Of a stretch of 64,000 bases of DNA, positions 55,859 through 64,000 are shown in pieces. Source of the stretch: Heliopora coerulea (taxonomy: Eukaryota; Cnidaria; Anthozoa; Scleralcyonacea; Helioporidae); NCBI GenBank assembly GCA_030142905.1, contig JASJOG010000012.1:3295501-3359500 (forward strand). Reading direction: 5' to 3'. How positions within the stretch are numbered: position 1 is the stretch's first letter; each line of letters begins with the position of its first letter. Under the pieces are notes generated by a model. That model did not search any database. It was not told where the DNA came from and saw only the letters and a program-made list of their open reading frames with translations. The translations under genes were made by a program, and so were the position numbers.

Positions 55859-58800
55859 GTAAGTGCCTTGAGGGGTTTTTTTTTTATTGTTTTTTTTTTA
55901 AATTGAACTTTGATATTTTTTTTCTAAAATTTTTCAATCAGATGTTTGTTAAAGGAAGAGGAAATGCAGCTCCTCAAACTTTCTCCAACATTCTATGACT
56001 AAATTTTCTAAATATTGTTATATCCTGTAAATTACTCTGTTTGTCCTCAGTAAAACCAGATGCAACGGAAAACCTGGCATTCGTTGAATATTCTAAGCTG
56101 TTCAAGAAGACTAATGAATTCATTACTGTGCATAAGCCAAAATGTTCAAAAACATTTTAAATACCTTTTGTGCATTATATACTATCTCTTAACTTTTTTT
56201 CTAATTACGTTTTGCTTCCCTTATTGGAAATGATGTCTGGCATGTTCTTTTCATTTTCACTAATAATGGATCTCGTTGTTCTTGCTTTTTAGATGACCAA
56301 GCTGTTTCAGTTCGTCAAGGGAAAACAAACCGTAAAGATAGAATCTTTCAGGTATATATAGAGAGTACTGATACCAATGTGCATCTTTTCGAAGTCTTTA
56401 ACATGGGCGGATTTAGGCTGGGGCGCATCGGACGCGCGAATTCCTTTTTTTATTAGTTGTCATGTGACTTTTTCCTCGATAACAAAACACCAGCATAAAC
56501 ATGACCACCCCGTAGAAGATTGATGATTATTTTCTGAAAACAAAAGAAAACAAAAGTTGAGTAGGAGAAATCGGATGTCAAAAACACCGGGAACGTCAAT
56601 AGTATAAAAACACTTGCGCTAAAACACCACATTAGTTGCATGAATTCGTAAACAAATTTTGCACCACCCATTTCTCAAAATTCTGGATCCGCCCCTGATT
56701 GAGGTCTTAAAAAGAAATTACCATTAAAAAAATTATGTTTAAATAAAATAACTTTAGGTATGGAGTTAAGGAATGGTAGAATTTCGGAAATATTCCCCAT
56801 TATATTCGAGGAACAACGTGATATTTGTCGAATTTTAAACCTTTGTGGTTTGGTATGTCAATCCTTGACAAGTAAAATCGTTTGGCGTTAGCAACAGTAA
56901 AATTTAAAAGTCGGGTTCGTGTACGGACTTAAAACATAGGGGATTTTCTTTTCATTTCCGGCGTCATAGTGTGCTTGTCTTTTAAACTAGATTCTTTTGT
57001 AATTGGAAGGTTAAATTTTGTCAAATCAATGGCAGAAAGATGCTTAGCTGCCTTTTATATCTACCTGTTATTTCTCAGTCCGTCCTACGGTTCGTGTTTC
57101 GGTCCGTTGGTCTTTCGGTTCACCAATCATTCAGTCAGTCAGTCAATCAATCAATCAAAATAATTAATCAGTTAATCAGTCTGTCAATCAATTAACCAAT
57201 CAAAATAATCAATCAGTCAATAATTCAATCAGACAATCAATCAATCAATCAGTTAATCAACCTGTAAATACTTAACAAAACCAAGAAACAAAAAATGAAA
57301 GAACGAACGAAAAAAAGAACAAGGAAACGATGAAGGCCGACAAAGGGCCTTTTCTTGAAATGTCATTATCTCGTTTCATACGATTGGGGAGTTCCCTCAT
57401 TCCCTCGGATTTTTTACACATCGTTCAACACTGCCTACGTTGTAAGCTACTTTTATATAACTGAACAAATAAGGTTACATTCGTGAATAATTCAATGGTT
57501 GTACGGATCGATGGAAAGATGGATGAATTGGTTTATATGGTGTCGGATGGAGTGAGTGAATGAGGAGGTAAAGTTTGACGGGTGGCTAGGCAAATTTTTT
57601 TCAGACATCATTTGATCTTAGACGCGGACGATTGGGAACGCTGGTATTGGTTATGGATTTTGACAGCACTGGGAATGGAAATGCCAGTGAATTCAAAGAA
57701 GTAATTGACAAGAAAATTAAGATTCCTGGAAGGTTCATCAACTATGATGTGGACAGAAAAATGGCGATATTTGAATCATATGGAGGTAAGCTAGGTATCA
57801 TACAAAAATGGTTTCCTTATTATTTTCCTTTCTATTTAAGTTAAACCAGAGAAATCATATTATTATTAAATGCAGATAAGTCGACACACAAACGGTTTGC
57901 TTTATCAGTAATCCAATCTTACTCCTGGATCGACAGGTAGAAATTGAGAATCGACAAATATAAAATGACAATTCTCAATTGGTCTCCAGTGATTGATGAT
58001 ATATGCCTGAAAACTGACAATCAACCAATCTACAATCCACTATCCAATAGCTCCCAATCCACAGTTTATAAATCATAAGTCAAAATCTTTGCTAGATGTT
58101 TCTCTATCAACTGTTTTCCTTTAGTATGCTGTCAACCTAAAGTGCATTACTCCTTCGACAGCCTGAGCCCTGGTACAATTTACGACGACTCAGGATTTGA
58201 CAATAATGGAGTGATAAATGGAAGAATCAACATCACCAATCGAGGAAAATGTGGAAGAGCAGCTAAGTTCATAAGTGCATACGTTTCATTAAGAAACTTC
58301 AAAGGAACTAAAAACGTGGGAACTAATTCTATAGCCGTGATGTTTTGGATTAAATTATTAAATCAACGAAGTAATTCGGTAATTTTAAGAGGCTATTACA
58401 AAGGTGCTGTTATCGAGCTTTCCCTTGACCGAGGTTTCGTGAAATGGCGCTATATCACACGGGATGAAACCACTGCATTTACCTTGCGACATAAGCGTCT
58501 TTTACGGCCACGACGTTGGACTCATATTGTTGGCCTTTACGACCCTTATTCAACGATAGCTAAGCTGTATATTGATGCAAAATTGGCAAGTCAGAGCATA
58601 GTGCGAAAGGACTTGGTCGACTGGCGGTTCACATCTTGGCTTACATTTGGCCTGAAGTCTTCTGAAGGATTCTTGGATGATTTGTATATCTATGATTGTG
58701 TTCTCGGGAAAAACATCATTGAGAATATCAAAAGAAATTGTGGAAGTGAAGAGAGATGTGCACCCAGGGGGAAAAGTGAGTAGTATCAACCAGAAAAGTT

Positions 58801-61800
58801 GGTTAGCAGTATAAGTCAATTCATGAAATATACTGTTCATGTTATCCTGAGGATGATTCTGAAATAGAGTCGAAACACTGCACATCCTCACGGATATCGA
58901 GCGTTAGGTTGTCGCGAGGATCTCTCGTGCATTTAAATTGGATAAAACGAGCATGCTGTTCCCTACTCACGCGTTAGCTCAGTTGGCGGTCCGGTTAGTG
59001 TGGTTACCCGCAGATGCGAGTTCGAATCCCGTTCTAGTAAACTTTTTACGTTGACTTTAGTAGAGTAGGTCAATTCACGAAATATTCTATTTATGGTAAC
59101 TATGTATTAGTCGTCTTTTCACTGGAGAATCAAATGAGCTGTTGTCATAAGTGATCTCCAACATGGCCACCATGACTTTGTCATTAGATCAGCGAAGGAT
59201 TGTTGCAACCCAGCAATCATTTCATTGGTGAAACTTGGAAATTTTCCATCTTAAAATGAATTAGCAATATTAGTTCCTCCATCTGATATGGGGGTTCACC
59301 AAAAACTGTTTCCTTGGTAGGTAACATTCATCTCGCTGTGTTTGGATTCTTTTTTTCATATGTCATTTAGACGAGTATCTGATAAGAATAAAGTTGGTCT
59401 CAAAGAATGACTCGCGCTCAATGAAGGATAAAATAACCAAGAAAGTAGAAATTGGGGTAAGATTAAATGCTTCACACACGAAACATCTTTCGAGAACTCC
59501 AACAACAGAAGACGTCGCATTCTTCAAAATGACGTCTTGATATTTTCTCTTAAAATACAATGTAAAAGGAATTTATGTTGGTCTGAGTGCCATTTTTATT
59601 GGTGTTAAGTCCTTGAACTTTGAATTATATAGATTGAAGAAATGTTTCACGAAACCTCCGGGCAGCAGCAAGTACAAACAATAGGCTATAGGTAACTGTC
59701 TTTCAAAAATATATTCCATCGCTTATTATGTTATCGATAGACTCTTCTTACGGAAGGTTCACATTAACATTTAAGTAAATTGCAGTGACATTGACTAGAT
59801 TAAATCTTATTCCGAGGGATGAAAGTTGAAAATTCGTCAAGCTTGCTCACTGCGCCGTTGTAAATCAGACTTCAATCTTATTCTGGAATCAAACATGTTC
59901 ATTAATTTCGAGACATCGACTGATTCAGGGAAAAGATGTGTCCTTGTCGTGTATTTAAATAAGGATAGATGACAAGTGGTTTGGCCATGGTACTCTTGAC
60001 TTTAGCATCAACAACAAGATTTTAAGCATTAACTTCTTCGTTTCCATGTCAAATCTTTTCGATGTGGCTGTAATATTCCTATTCACGAGACAAAAATACA
60101 GGATATCCAATTTTCGGCTTTCTGGCCAACGTTTGTAGTGTCCTGCTCAAACTGCTTGTCCGGCAAACTGAGGTTTGGTCGTCGGAATGTATAAAGAAAG
60201 TGATTTTCTTAACAAAGATCGTGCAGAAATGGCAGACTTGCTTTGTCAAACCATTCTTATAAACCGTAAGCTCCAGCTACGCAAATTCGTTCCCCAATTT
60301 TATTCATATTAACTATATTTATTGCCAAACATAAAGAAACATCTGAATTTTCGTTGAATGGTAAATTGAAGGAGGACTAAATGAGTAAACGAGATCAAAC
60401 TTTAGTGGCATTGACCAACGTGAGTGTAATAAAGCTATGACGAAGCCCATCATAAGTTCCAACAACCATGGCGATTTTAGACGTATGTACTTGACCAATT
60501 TTTATGCGGCAAAACGATCAATGTTTATTGTTATTTTGACTAATTAAATACTAGCCATTTTGACCAATAGATACTGATTAAAATGGCCAAATTAAATTGG
60601 TTGTTTCAACGTGTAAAACCACGGTGATTTTGACCAATTTCTTCTGGTTGATTTTACCAAAAAAAAAAAAAAAAAATGTTTTAAACTGGTTCTCTCAGTT
60701 GCATCCAAGTGACTATTTTTTCTAGTTGTTTTGAGGAGTCAGCTTTTACAGTGAAGGTTTATTGTTTTTAGACCGGTGGCTGTGGATGCAATCATGGTGG
60801 ATTATTCGCTTCAAAGTATAGGGAACAGTGACACAAGGTACTTGGAAGCCATTCTTCAGCCACCAGTTACAGCTGGAAGTATTGCAGGGGTACTTCTCGC
60901 TTCTAACGACGTATCTTTCTTGCCAGTCTCTGGTACGTTTTTCCACTTCTTAGACCATTTTGGTAACATTTTGATATGCTTATACGGTTGAGTAACCAAT
61001 AAAAGTTCGCAGACGGCTAACTTTTGAATACAAGGTAGATTCAATTGGTAGGATTGTCCAGTGTGTTCAATTTGTGTTTACTTAAATGAATTACTTTCAG
61101 TCTGTGCTTCATAGAACTGCTTGATGTTAACAGTGGGTGACAAATCTTTATAGTATCCCATTCTTTGAAATGATTTCTTTAACAGGTAGCGGCGTTTGTC
61201 GGTCGGGTGAGATGAAGTGCAATGATGGAAAATGTATCAACAACTTATGGAAATGCGATGGTGAGATAAACTGTGAGGATGGGAGTGATGAAATAGGTTG
61301 TGGTAAGTTATCATAAAACTCAATATTATTCTAAATATTAGGCAAGTGACTAAATAGATAAATCGGCAAGCAGATGAACTGTCGAATGAGTAAGTTAGAG
61401 CACAAGTCAAAAAGTGAAAAAGTCAAATAATGAACAAGCGAGCACACAAACAAGCGAACAAGCAAAGAAGCGAACGAGCGAATGACCAAAACTAGCGAAC
61501 CAATAATTGGAAACAAGCAGACGGTCTTCACATTTCATTCAAGTAAGGAACCTATGCTCAAAATCTCAATATTTCTATTTCATCTTTTTGGCTCTTTACA
61601 AGAAAAAAATGGACAGACAAACAAATCGATAAATGGACTGATGAAGGAAGGAAGACAGGGAAGATGGAAAAAAGGAAGAAAAGAAGGAAATAAAGAGGGA
61701 AAGAAAGAATGAAGGAAAAACGTAAAGAACGAACAAATCAAAAAATGACTGACTAACTGACTGACTGAGTGAATGAATGAATGAATGAATGAATGAATGA

Positions 61801-62838
61801 ATGAATAAACGAACGAACTAATGAATGAATGAATGCACGAATGAAAGGATTGATGAATTACTAAAGGATAAAAATAATAAATCAAAAGATGGTTGAAATC
61901 TAAATTAAGTCAACTCACTTGGGGGTACCATTTATTAACCTTAATAAAGTTTAACTGAAGTGTTTACCAGTAACTGCGTGAAGTGACTTGACATAGTACC
62001 ACATGACGTGACATGGCACAACATGTAGTAGCATAAAAGAACGCACAAGTTATCACAGTTTTGTGACTAAACGATACAATATGCGAAAAAAGAATTCAAT
62101 ATGTGTCATTTCATCGCAGCTTCTACCATTGACATGGATTGTGACAAAGGAGAATATCTATGCAACAAGTCAAGAATTCTGGAAATCAGTGACTGTATTA
62201 GCGCCAGTTATCGGTGTGACGGTCAACTGGACTGTATAGATGATTCTGATGAGCAGGGTTGTGGTAAGAGAGAAATTTCAGTGAATATATCTCTACAAAT
62301 GATAGAAATTTAATTTTGAACTTTGTATGCGTAGTTGGCTGATGCTTTGTAGTTAATGTAATTTTAAGTTCCTTGATTATCATCAAGTAAATTAAGTAAA
62401 TGGTCTTAAAATGATACCAGTTTTAAGGACAAGCGAAAACACCAAGCATTTATTGCTTTAGAACATGTTTAAGCTTAAAGTTTAAACTTGTTCTCATACG
62501 AACATGTACTAAGAAGACACAAAAGTTTGTTTTTGTTCTTTTCCTAGCTCCACCAAAGTTGATTACAGCGCCAATATCTTTAATCGTTGTTGCTGAAGGT
62601 GAATCAGCTACATGTACTTGTGTAGCCACTGGAGTGCCAGCTCCCAAAGTGAGTTGGCATTATAAAGGAAGAACAGTTTCTTCGAGGGAAGGCAAAATAC
62701 TTGTAAATTCGTTGTCAGGCCATGGAACGCTAACAATTTTCAATGCCGAGCAAGTTGACAGTGGTGATTACATTTGTAAAATGAGAAATAACAGAGTAAG
62801 GAAAGTTGTTGCTCCAAGCTGTACGATTCAAGTTCGCG
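55743..62838 (+). CDS. Perlecan-like extracellular protein: SEA, LamG-like, SEA, LDL-A x2, Ig (10 exons, both ends incomplete)
   Basis: Ten exons join in phase: 55743-55858, 56293-56351, 57622-57785, 58125-58775, 59371-59456, 59633-59691, 60772-60932, 61186-61302, 62120-62263 and 62548-62838. Together they give about 615 residues without a stop. All domain-boundary introns are phase 1, typical of shuffled extracellular modules; introns inside each SEA are phase 0 then phase 2. Order is SEA, laminin-G/concanavalin-like, SEA, LDL-A, LDL-A, Ig. In perlecan the N-terminal order is SEA, LDL-A repeats, Ig, so this may be a perlecan-type matrix proteoglycan or a cnidarian-specific surface protein with an added LamG and SEA. 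No signal peptide or transmembrane exon is in view; the first and last exons are missing. The final exon has a GTAAGT donor, so the gene runs past the window. Confidence 0.8.
56293..56351 (+). CDS. SEA domain 1, middle exon (59 nt)
   Basis: Acceptor TTGCTTTTTAG, phase 0 in; donor GTATAT, phase 2 out. It encodes [19 protein letters not shown] plus a split Arg. It has exactly the same length and phases as the middle exon of SEA 2 (59633-59691). Confidence 0.65.
57117..57270. repeat. (TCAA/TCAG)n tract in intron
   Basis: CAGTCAATCAATCAATC tetramer run in the intron before the last SEA 1 exon. Confidence 0.85.
57622..57785 (+). CDS. SEA domain 1, last exon
   Basis: Acceptor TTGATCTTAG, phase 2 in; donor GTAAGC, phase 1 out. 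It encodes [20 protein letters not shown], then the helix [12 protein letters not shown] and the strand [15 protein letters not shown]. It resembles the second half of perlecan's SEA. An upstream acceptor (57604) gives an incompatible phase. There is no G-S-V-V-V autocleavage motif in the loop. Confidence 0.7.
58125..58775 (+). CDS. Laminin-G/concanavalin-like (LamG) domain exon
   Basis: A single 651-nt exon, phase 1 at both ends (acceptor TTTTCCTTTAG, donor GTGAGT), encodes 217 residues. It opens [17 protein letters not shown] and has the landmarks of the LamG-like jelly-roll: AVMFWIK, an [10 protein letters not shown] strand, a KLYIDAKLA strand and FLDDLYIYD near the end. Such domains bind glycans or matrix proteins. 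Cys residues near both ends (CC at the start; C at the end) could pair. One N-glycosylation site, NITN. Confidence 0.85.
58847..58876 (+). ncRNA. Hammerhead ribozyme-like core in intron
   Basis: CTGAGGA, then a stem II of six pairs (GATTCT-GAAAT-AGAGTC, one G-U), then CGAAAC. All core elements are in order (CUGANGA, stem II, GAAA). The upstream flank GTTCATGTTATC recurs beside the MITE copies at 12.05 and 46.65 kb. Located 71 bp after the LamG exon donor. Catalysis not shown. Confidence 0.45.
58969..59040 (+). repeat. tRNA-like sequence, decayed
   Basis: GCGTTAGCTCAGTTGGCGGT has an A-box, and GCGAGTTCGAATCCCG a good B-box with T stem, but the anticodon arm is not foldable and the ends do not pair (CACGCG against TTCTAG). 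Probably a tRNA-derived remnant in the intron. Confidence 0.35.
59371..59456 (+). CDS. SEA domain 2, first exon
   Basis: Acceptor TGTCATTTAG, phase 1 in; donor GTAAGA, phase 0 out. It encodes [20 protein letters not shown] and ITKKVEIG. Its role and phases match the first SEA 1 exon, although it is 30 nt shorter. Confidence 0.6.
59633..59691 (+). CDS. SEA domain 2, middle exon (59 nt)
   Basis: Acceptor GAATTATATAG, phase 0 in; donor GTAACT, phase 2 out. It encodes [19 protein letters not shown] plus a split Arg, aligning with SEA 1's [19 protein letters not shown]. Confidence 0.65.
60772..60932 (+). CDS. SEA domain 2, last exon
   Basis: Acceptor TTGTTTTTAG, phase 2 in; donor GTACGT, phase 1 out. 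It encodes [30 protein letters not shown] and [20 protein letters not shown]. The A-G-S-[IV]-A...S-x-x-x-F end is close to perlecan's SEA. It runs into the LDL-A module. Confidence 0.7.
61186..61302 (+). CDS. LDL-receptor class A module 1
   Basis: A 117-nt exon, phase 1 both ends. [20 protein letters not shown] then [15 protein letters not shown] has all six Cys and the calcium-cage acids (D-G-x-x-x-C-x-D-G-S-D-E). Confidence 0.95.
61340..61870. repeat. GAAC/GAAT tetranucleotide-like tract in intron
   Basis: Imperfect AGCGAAC then GGAAGGAAA then a clean AATGAATGAATG run, in the intron between the two LDL-A exons. The long Ser/His-rich minus frame through it is an artefact. Confidence 0.75.
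62120..62263 (+). CDS. LDL-receptor class A module 2
   Basis: A 144-nt exon, phase 1 both ends (acceptor TTTCATCGCAG, donor GTAAGA). Six Cys are present ([32 protein letters not shown]) with intact calcium ligands. The loop between Cys 2 and 3 is longer than usual, as in perlecan's LDL-A modules with x-Y-R-C-D. Confidence 0.92.
62548..62838 (+). CDS. Immunoglobulin (I-set) domain
   Basis: A 291-nt exon, phase 1 both ends (acceptor TTTTCCTAG, donor GTAAGT), encodes 97 residues. It has the Ig core: the B-strand Cys in [17 protein letters not shown] (C...W), [18 protein letters not shown] (D-x-G-x-Y-x-C) and a closing CTIQVR strand. Two further Cys (in ATCTC and APSC) may form an extra bond. 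The V-A-x-G-V-P-x-P start resembles perlecan Ig1. Confidence 0.93.
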
Positions 62839-63130
62839 GTAAGTCATTAGAAGCTTTCTGACCTAGCAGGTACGGCGGAAGCAAATTAGCATTGGGGGTG
62901 GGTACGAATAGTAAAAATTTTCTGGTTAATCCCACCTTATCTAATTGGCCAAAGAAATTGCAACAACAAATGAACAATATATATTGGTAAGATCTATTTC
63001 AACGAGAGAGAATGCAGTTTGACCATAAAATTACTTGAACTACTCATCTATATTTTCATACAATACCAGGTCTACTTCTTAAATTATTAAATTTTGAGTT
63101 AAGTTGGTAAGTTGTAGTTTCATGCTAGTA

Positions 63131-63266
63131 AAGGTGTTCGGTTGTATGATGTGCAAGCTGTGTCAGTTTACTTGTAACTAGTCAGGAAAACCTGCTTAGA
63201 CCTCAGAGTTTGTTCAGAGTACTTATATCTAACACAGCTTGAGCAGCACACAACTGAACACCTTTA
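63131..63266. mobile_element. Foldback element, 136 bp
   Basis: Arms of about 37 bp: AAAGGTGTTCGGTTGTATG... at left and ...CAACTGAACACCTTT at right, both including AAGCTGTG/CACAGCTT. Sits in the intron after the Ig exon. Confidence 0.6.
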
Positions 63267-63445
63267 TTAAATATTTTGACAGTATTAATATTGAGGGGAG
63301 TAAAACCCCATAGCCCTCCCTCTTCCGCCGGTCCTTCCTTGTGGTATCGGTTTTTAATAAATCTAGGAATCGAACGTGAACAGGATACAAGAAGCAGTTC
63401 TTAGTATAAACATTAAGTATATGCTTTGCAGTCGGTATTGTCTCG

Positions 63446-63524
63446 ATTTGCCTCCATTACAATAAGCTTACGTATTTTCATCCTTATAGGTGTACCTTAA
63501 AAGGGTGAAAACACATAAGCTTAT
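63446..63524. repeat. Short imperfect palindrome
   Basis: AATAAGCTTACGTATTTTCA at left and TGAAAACACATAAGCTTATT at right with a 34-bp spacer. No other feature was seen between 63.53 kb and the window end. Confidence 0.5.
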
Positions 63525-64000
63525 TGATACCAGATGTCTAAAGTTCTTGTCAAAGGAAGCAGTATGGTTGCTACCCTAGAGCACGCTGGGGCAGTTCCCT
63601 TAGAAACTTAGGTTTGTGCCCTAGCAAGTATTATCCTCGATGAGATCAAATGAATCCAAGATATCTTGCAAAATATAAGTCAGACATACACTATTTTATC
63701 TCAACATGAATACAAAGTTTCATGTATTAGGGGTCTGGGGAATAAGCTCGTTACGTTAATCCGACACTGTCTACAACAAAAGCCATCGTTTTGTATCTAC
63801 CTCACAAAAATTGAGCTATATTCATCTGTCTTCCTGACAAAATTTTAACCAGACACATGGTTCAGCAGCAAAGCCCCACTATTTCCACTAAGTAATTTAT
63901 CGCTTGAGATGTTTTTAATATTCGTGTTCGTGCTTGTATTCGCATTTACATTGATTGTTTTCGTTCTTGCCAATGTTCGTGTATGCGCTTGCACTTGGTT

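Noticed and set aside
56051..56158. Possible exon ([18 protein letters not shown]...) ending in TAA
   Set aside because: It has an acceptor-like CCTCAG and an open phase-1 frame, but it lies between SEA 1 exons that join perfectly without it and has no polyadenylation signal. An alternative end is possible but unsupported.
61580..61885. Ser/His/Phe-rich minus frame in the SEA gene
   Set aside because: Antisense of a GAAT/GGAA repeat inside an intron.
1..64000. CRISPR arrays, bacterial operons, phage or viral genes
   Set aside because: No regularly spaced repeats with unique spacers, no Shine-Dalgarno-led gene runs, and the only RT is of the non-LTR retrotransposon type.

Overview
The window looks like nuclear DNA of a cnidarian, most likely an anthozoan (coral or sea anemone). 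It is AT-rich and gene-poor. Its coding sequence lies in short exons bounded by GT...AG splice sites in matching phases. The genes are metazoan families (Rap1GAP, and SEA, laminin-G, LDL-A and Ig modules), and TTAGGG-like repeats are present. There is no bacterial operon structure and no CRISPR array. Nearly all the informative coding sequence was found by reading splice sites and frames by eye; most long stop-to-stop frames here come from simple repeats. The species assignment is inference.

Layout. (1) About 1-18.2 kb, minus strand: the 5' part of a Rap1GAP gene. Thirteen phase-compatible exons encode 365 residues with a split GoLoco motif and the RapGAP domain through its catalytic Asn helix; the rest lies off the left edge. 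Its introns hold foldback elements, minisatellites, head-to-head telomere-like repeats and hammerhead-like motifs. (2) 18.2-25.4 kb: non-coding, with a 315-bp foldback, a cluster of decayed tRNA-like repeats and a 5-bp periodic tract. (3) 25.4-27.5 kb, minus strand: a compact two-exon gene for a 55-residue SMP (seed-maturation/LEA-type) protein, with a TATA box and two kappaB-like palindromes upstream. The surrounding sequence is duplicated (23.8-24.9 versus 27.9-29.2 kb), and two more kappaB-like clusters occur at 30.0 and 30.7 kb. (4) 33.0-34.5 kb, plus strand: a two-exon gene for a 131-residue Cys/His-rich protein of a small family with no known function. (5) 34.5-51.5 kb: mostly non-coding, with TIR elements, one frame interrupted by two TAA codons (39.2-39.6 kb) and one possible terminal exon (47.0-47.2 kb). 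(6) 51.8-54.3 kb: a Harbinger-like DNA transposon with a MADF exon, split by a 5'-truncated non-LTR retrotransposon. (7) 55.7-62.8 kb and beyond, plus strand: a gene for an extracellular protein ordered SEA, laminin-G-like, SEA, LDL-A, LDL-A, Ig, resembling the N-terminal end of perlecan. The two SEA modules share intron phases and a middle exon of identical length (59 nt).

The genes look functionally independent: Rap signalling, a small hydrophilic stress-type protein, an uncharacterised small protein and an extracellular matrix or surface protein. Exon borders are inferred from sequence alone and need transcript support.
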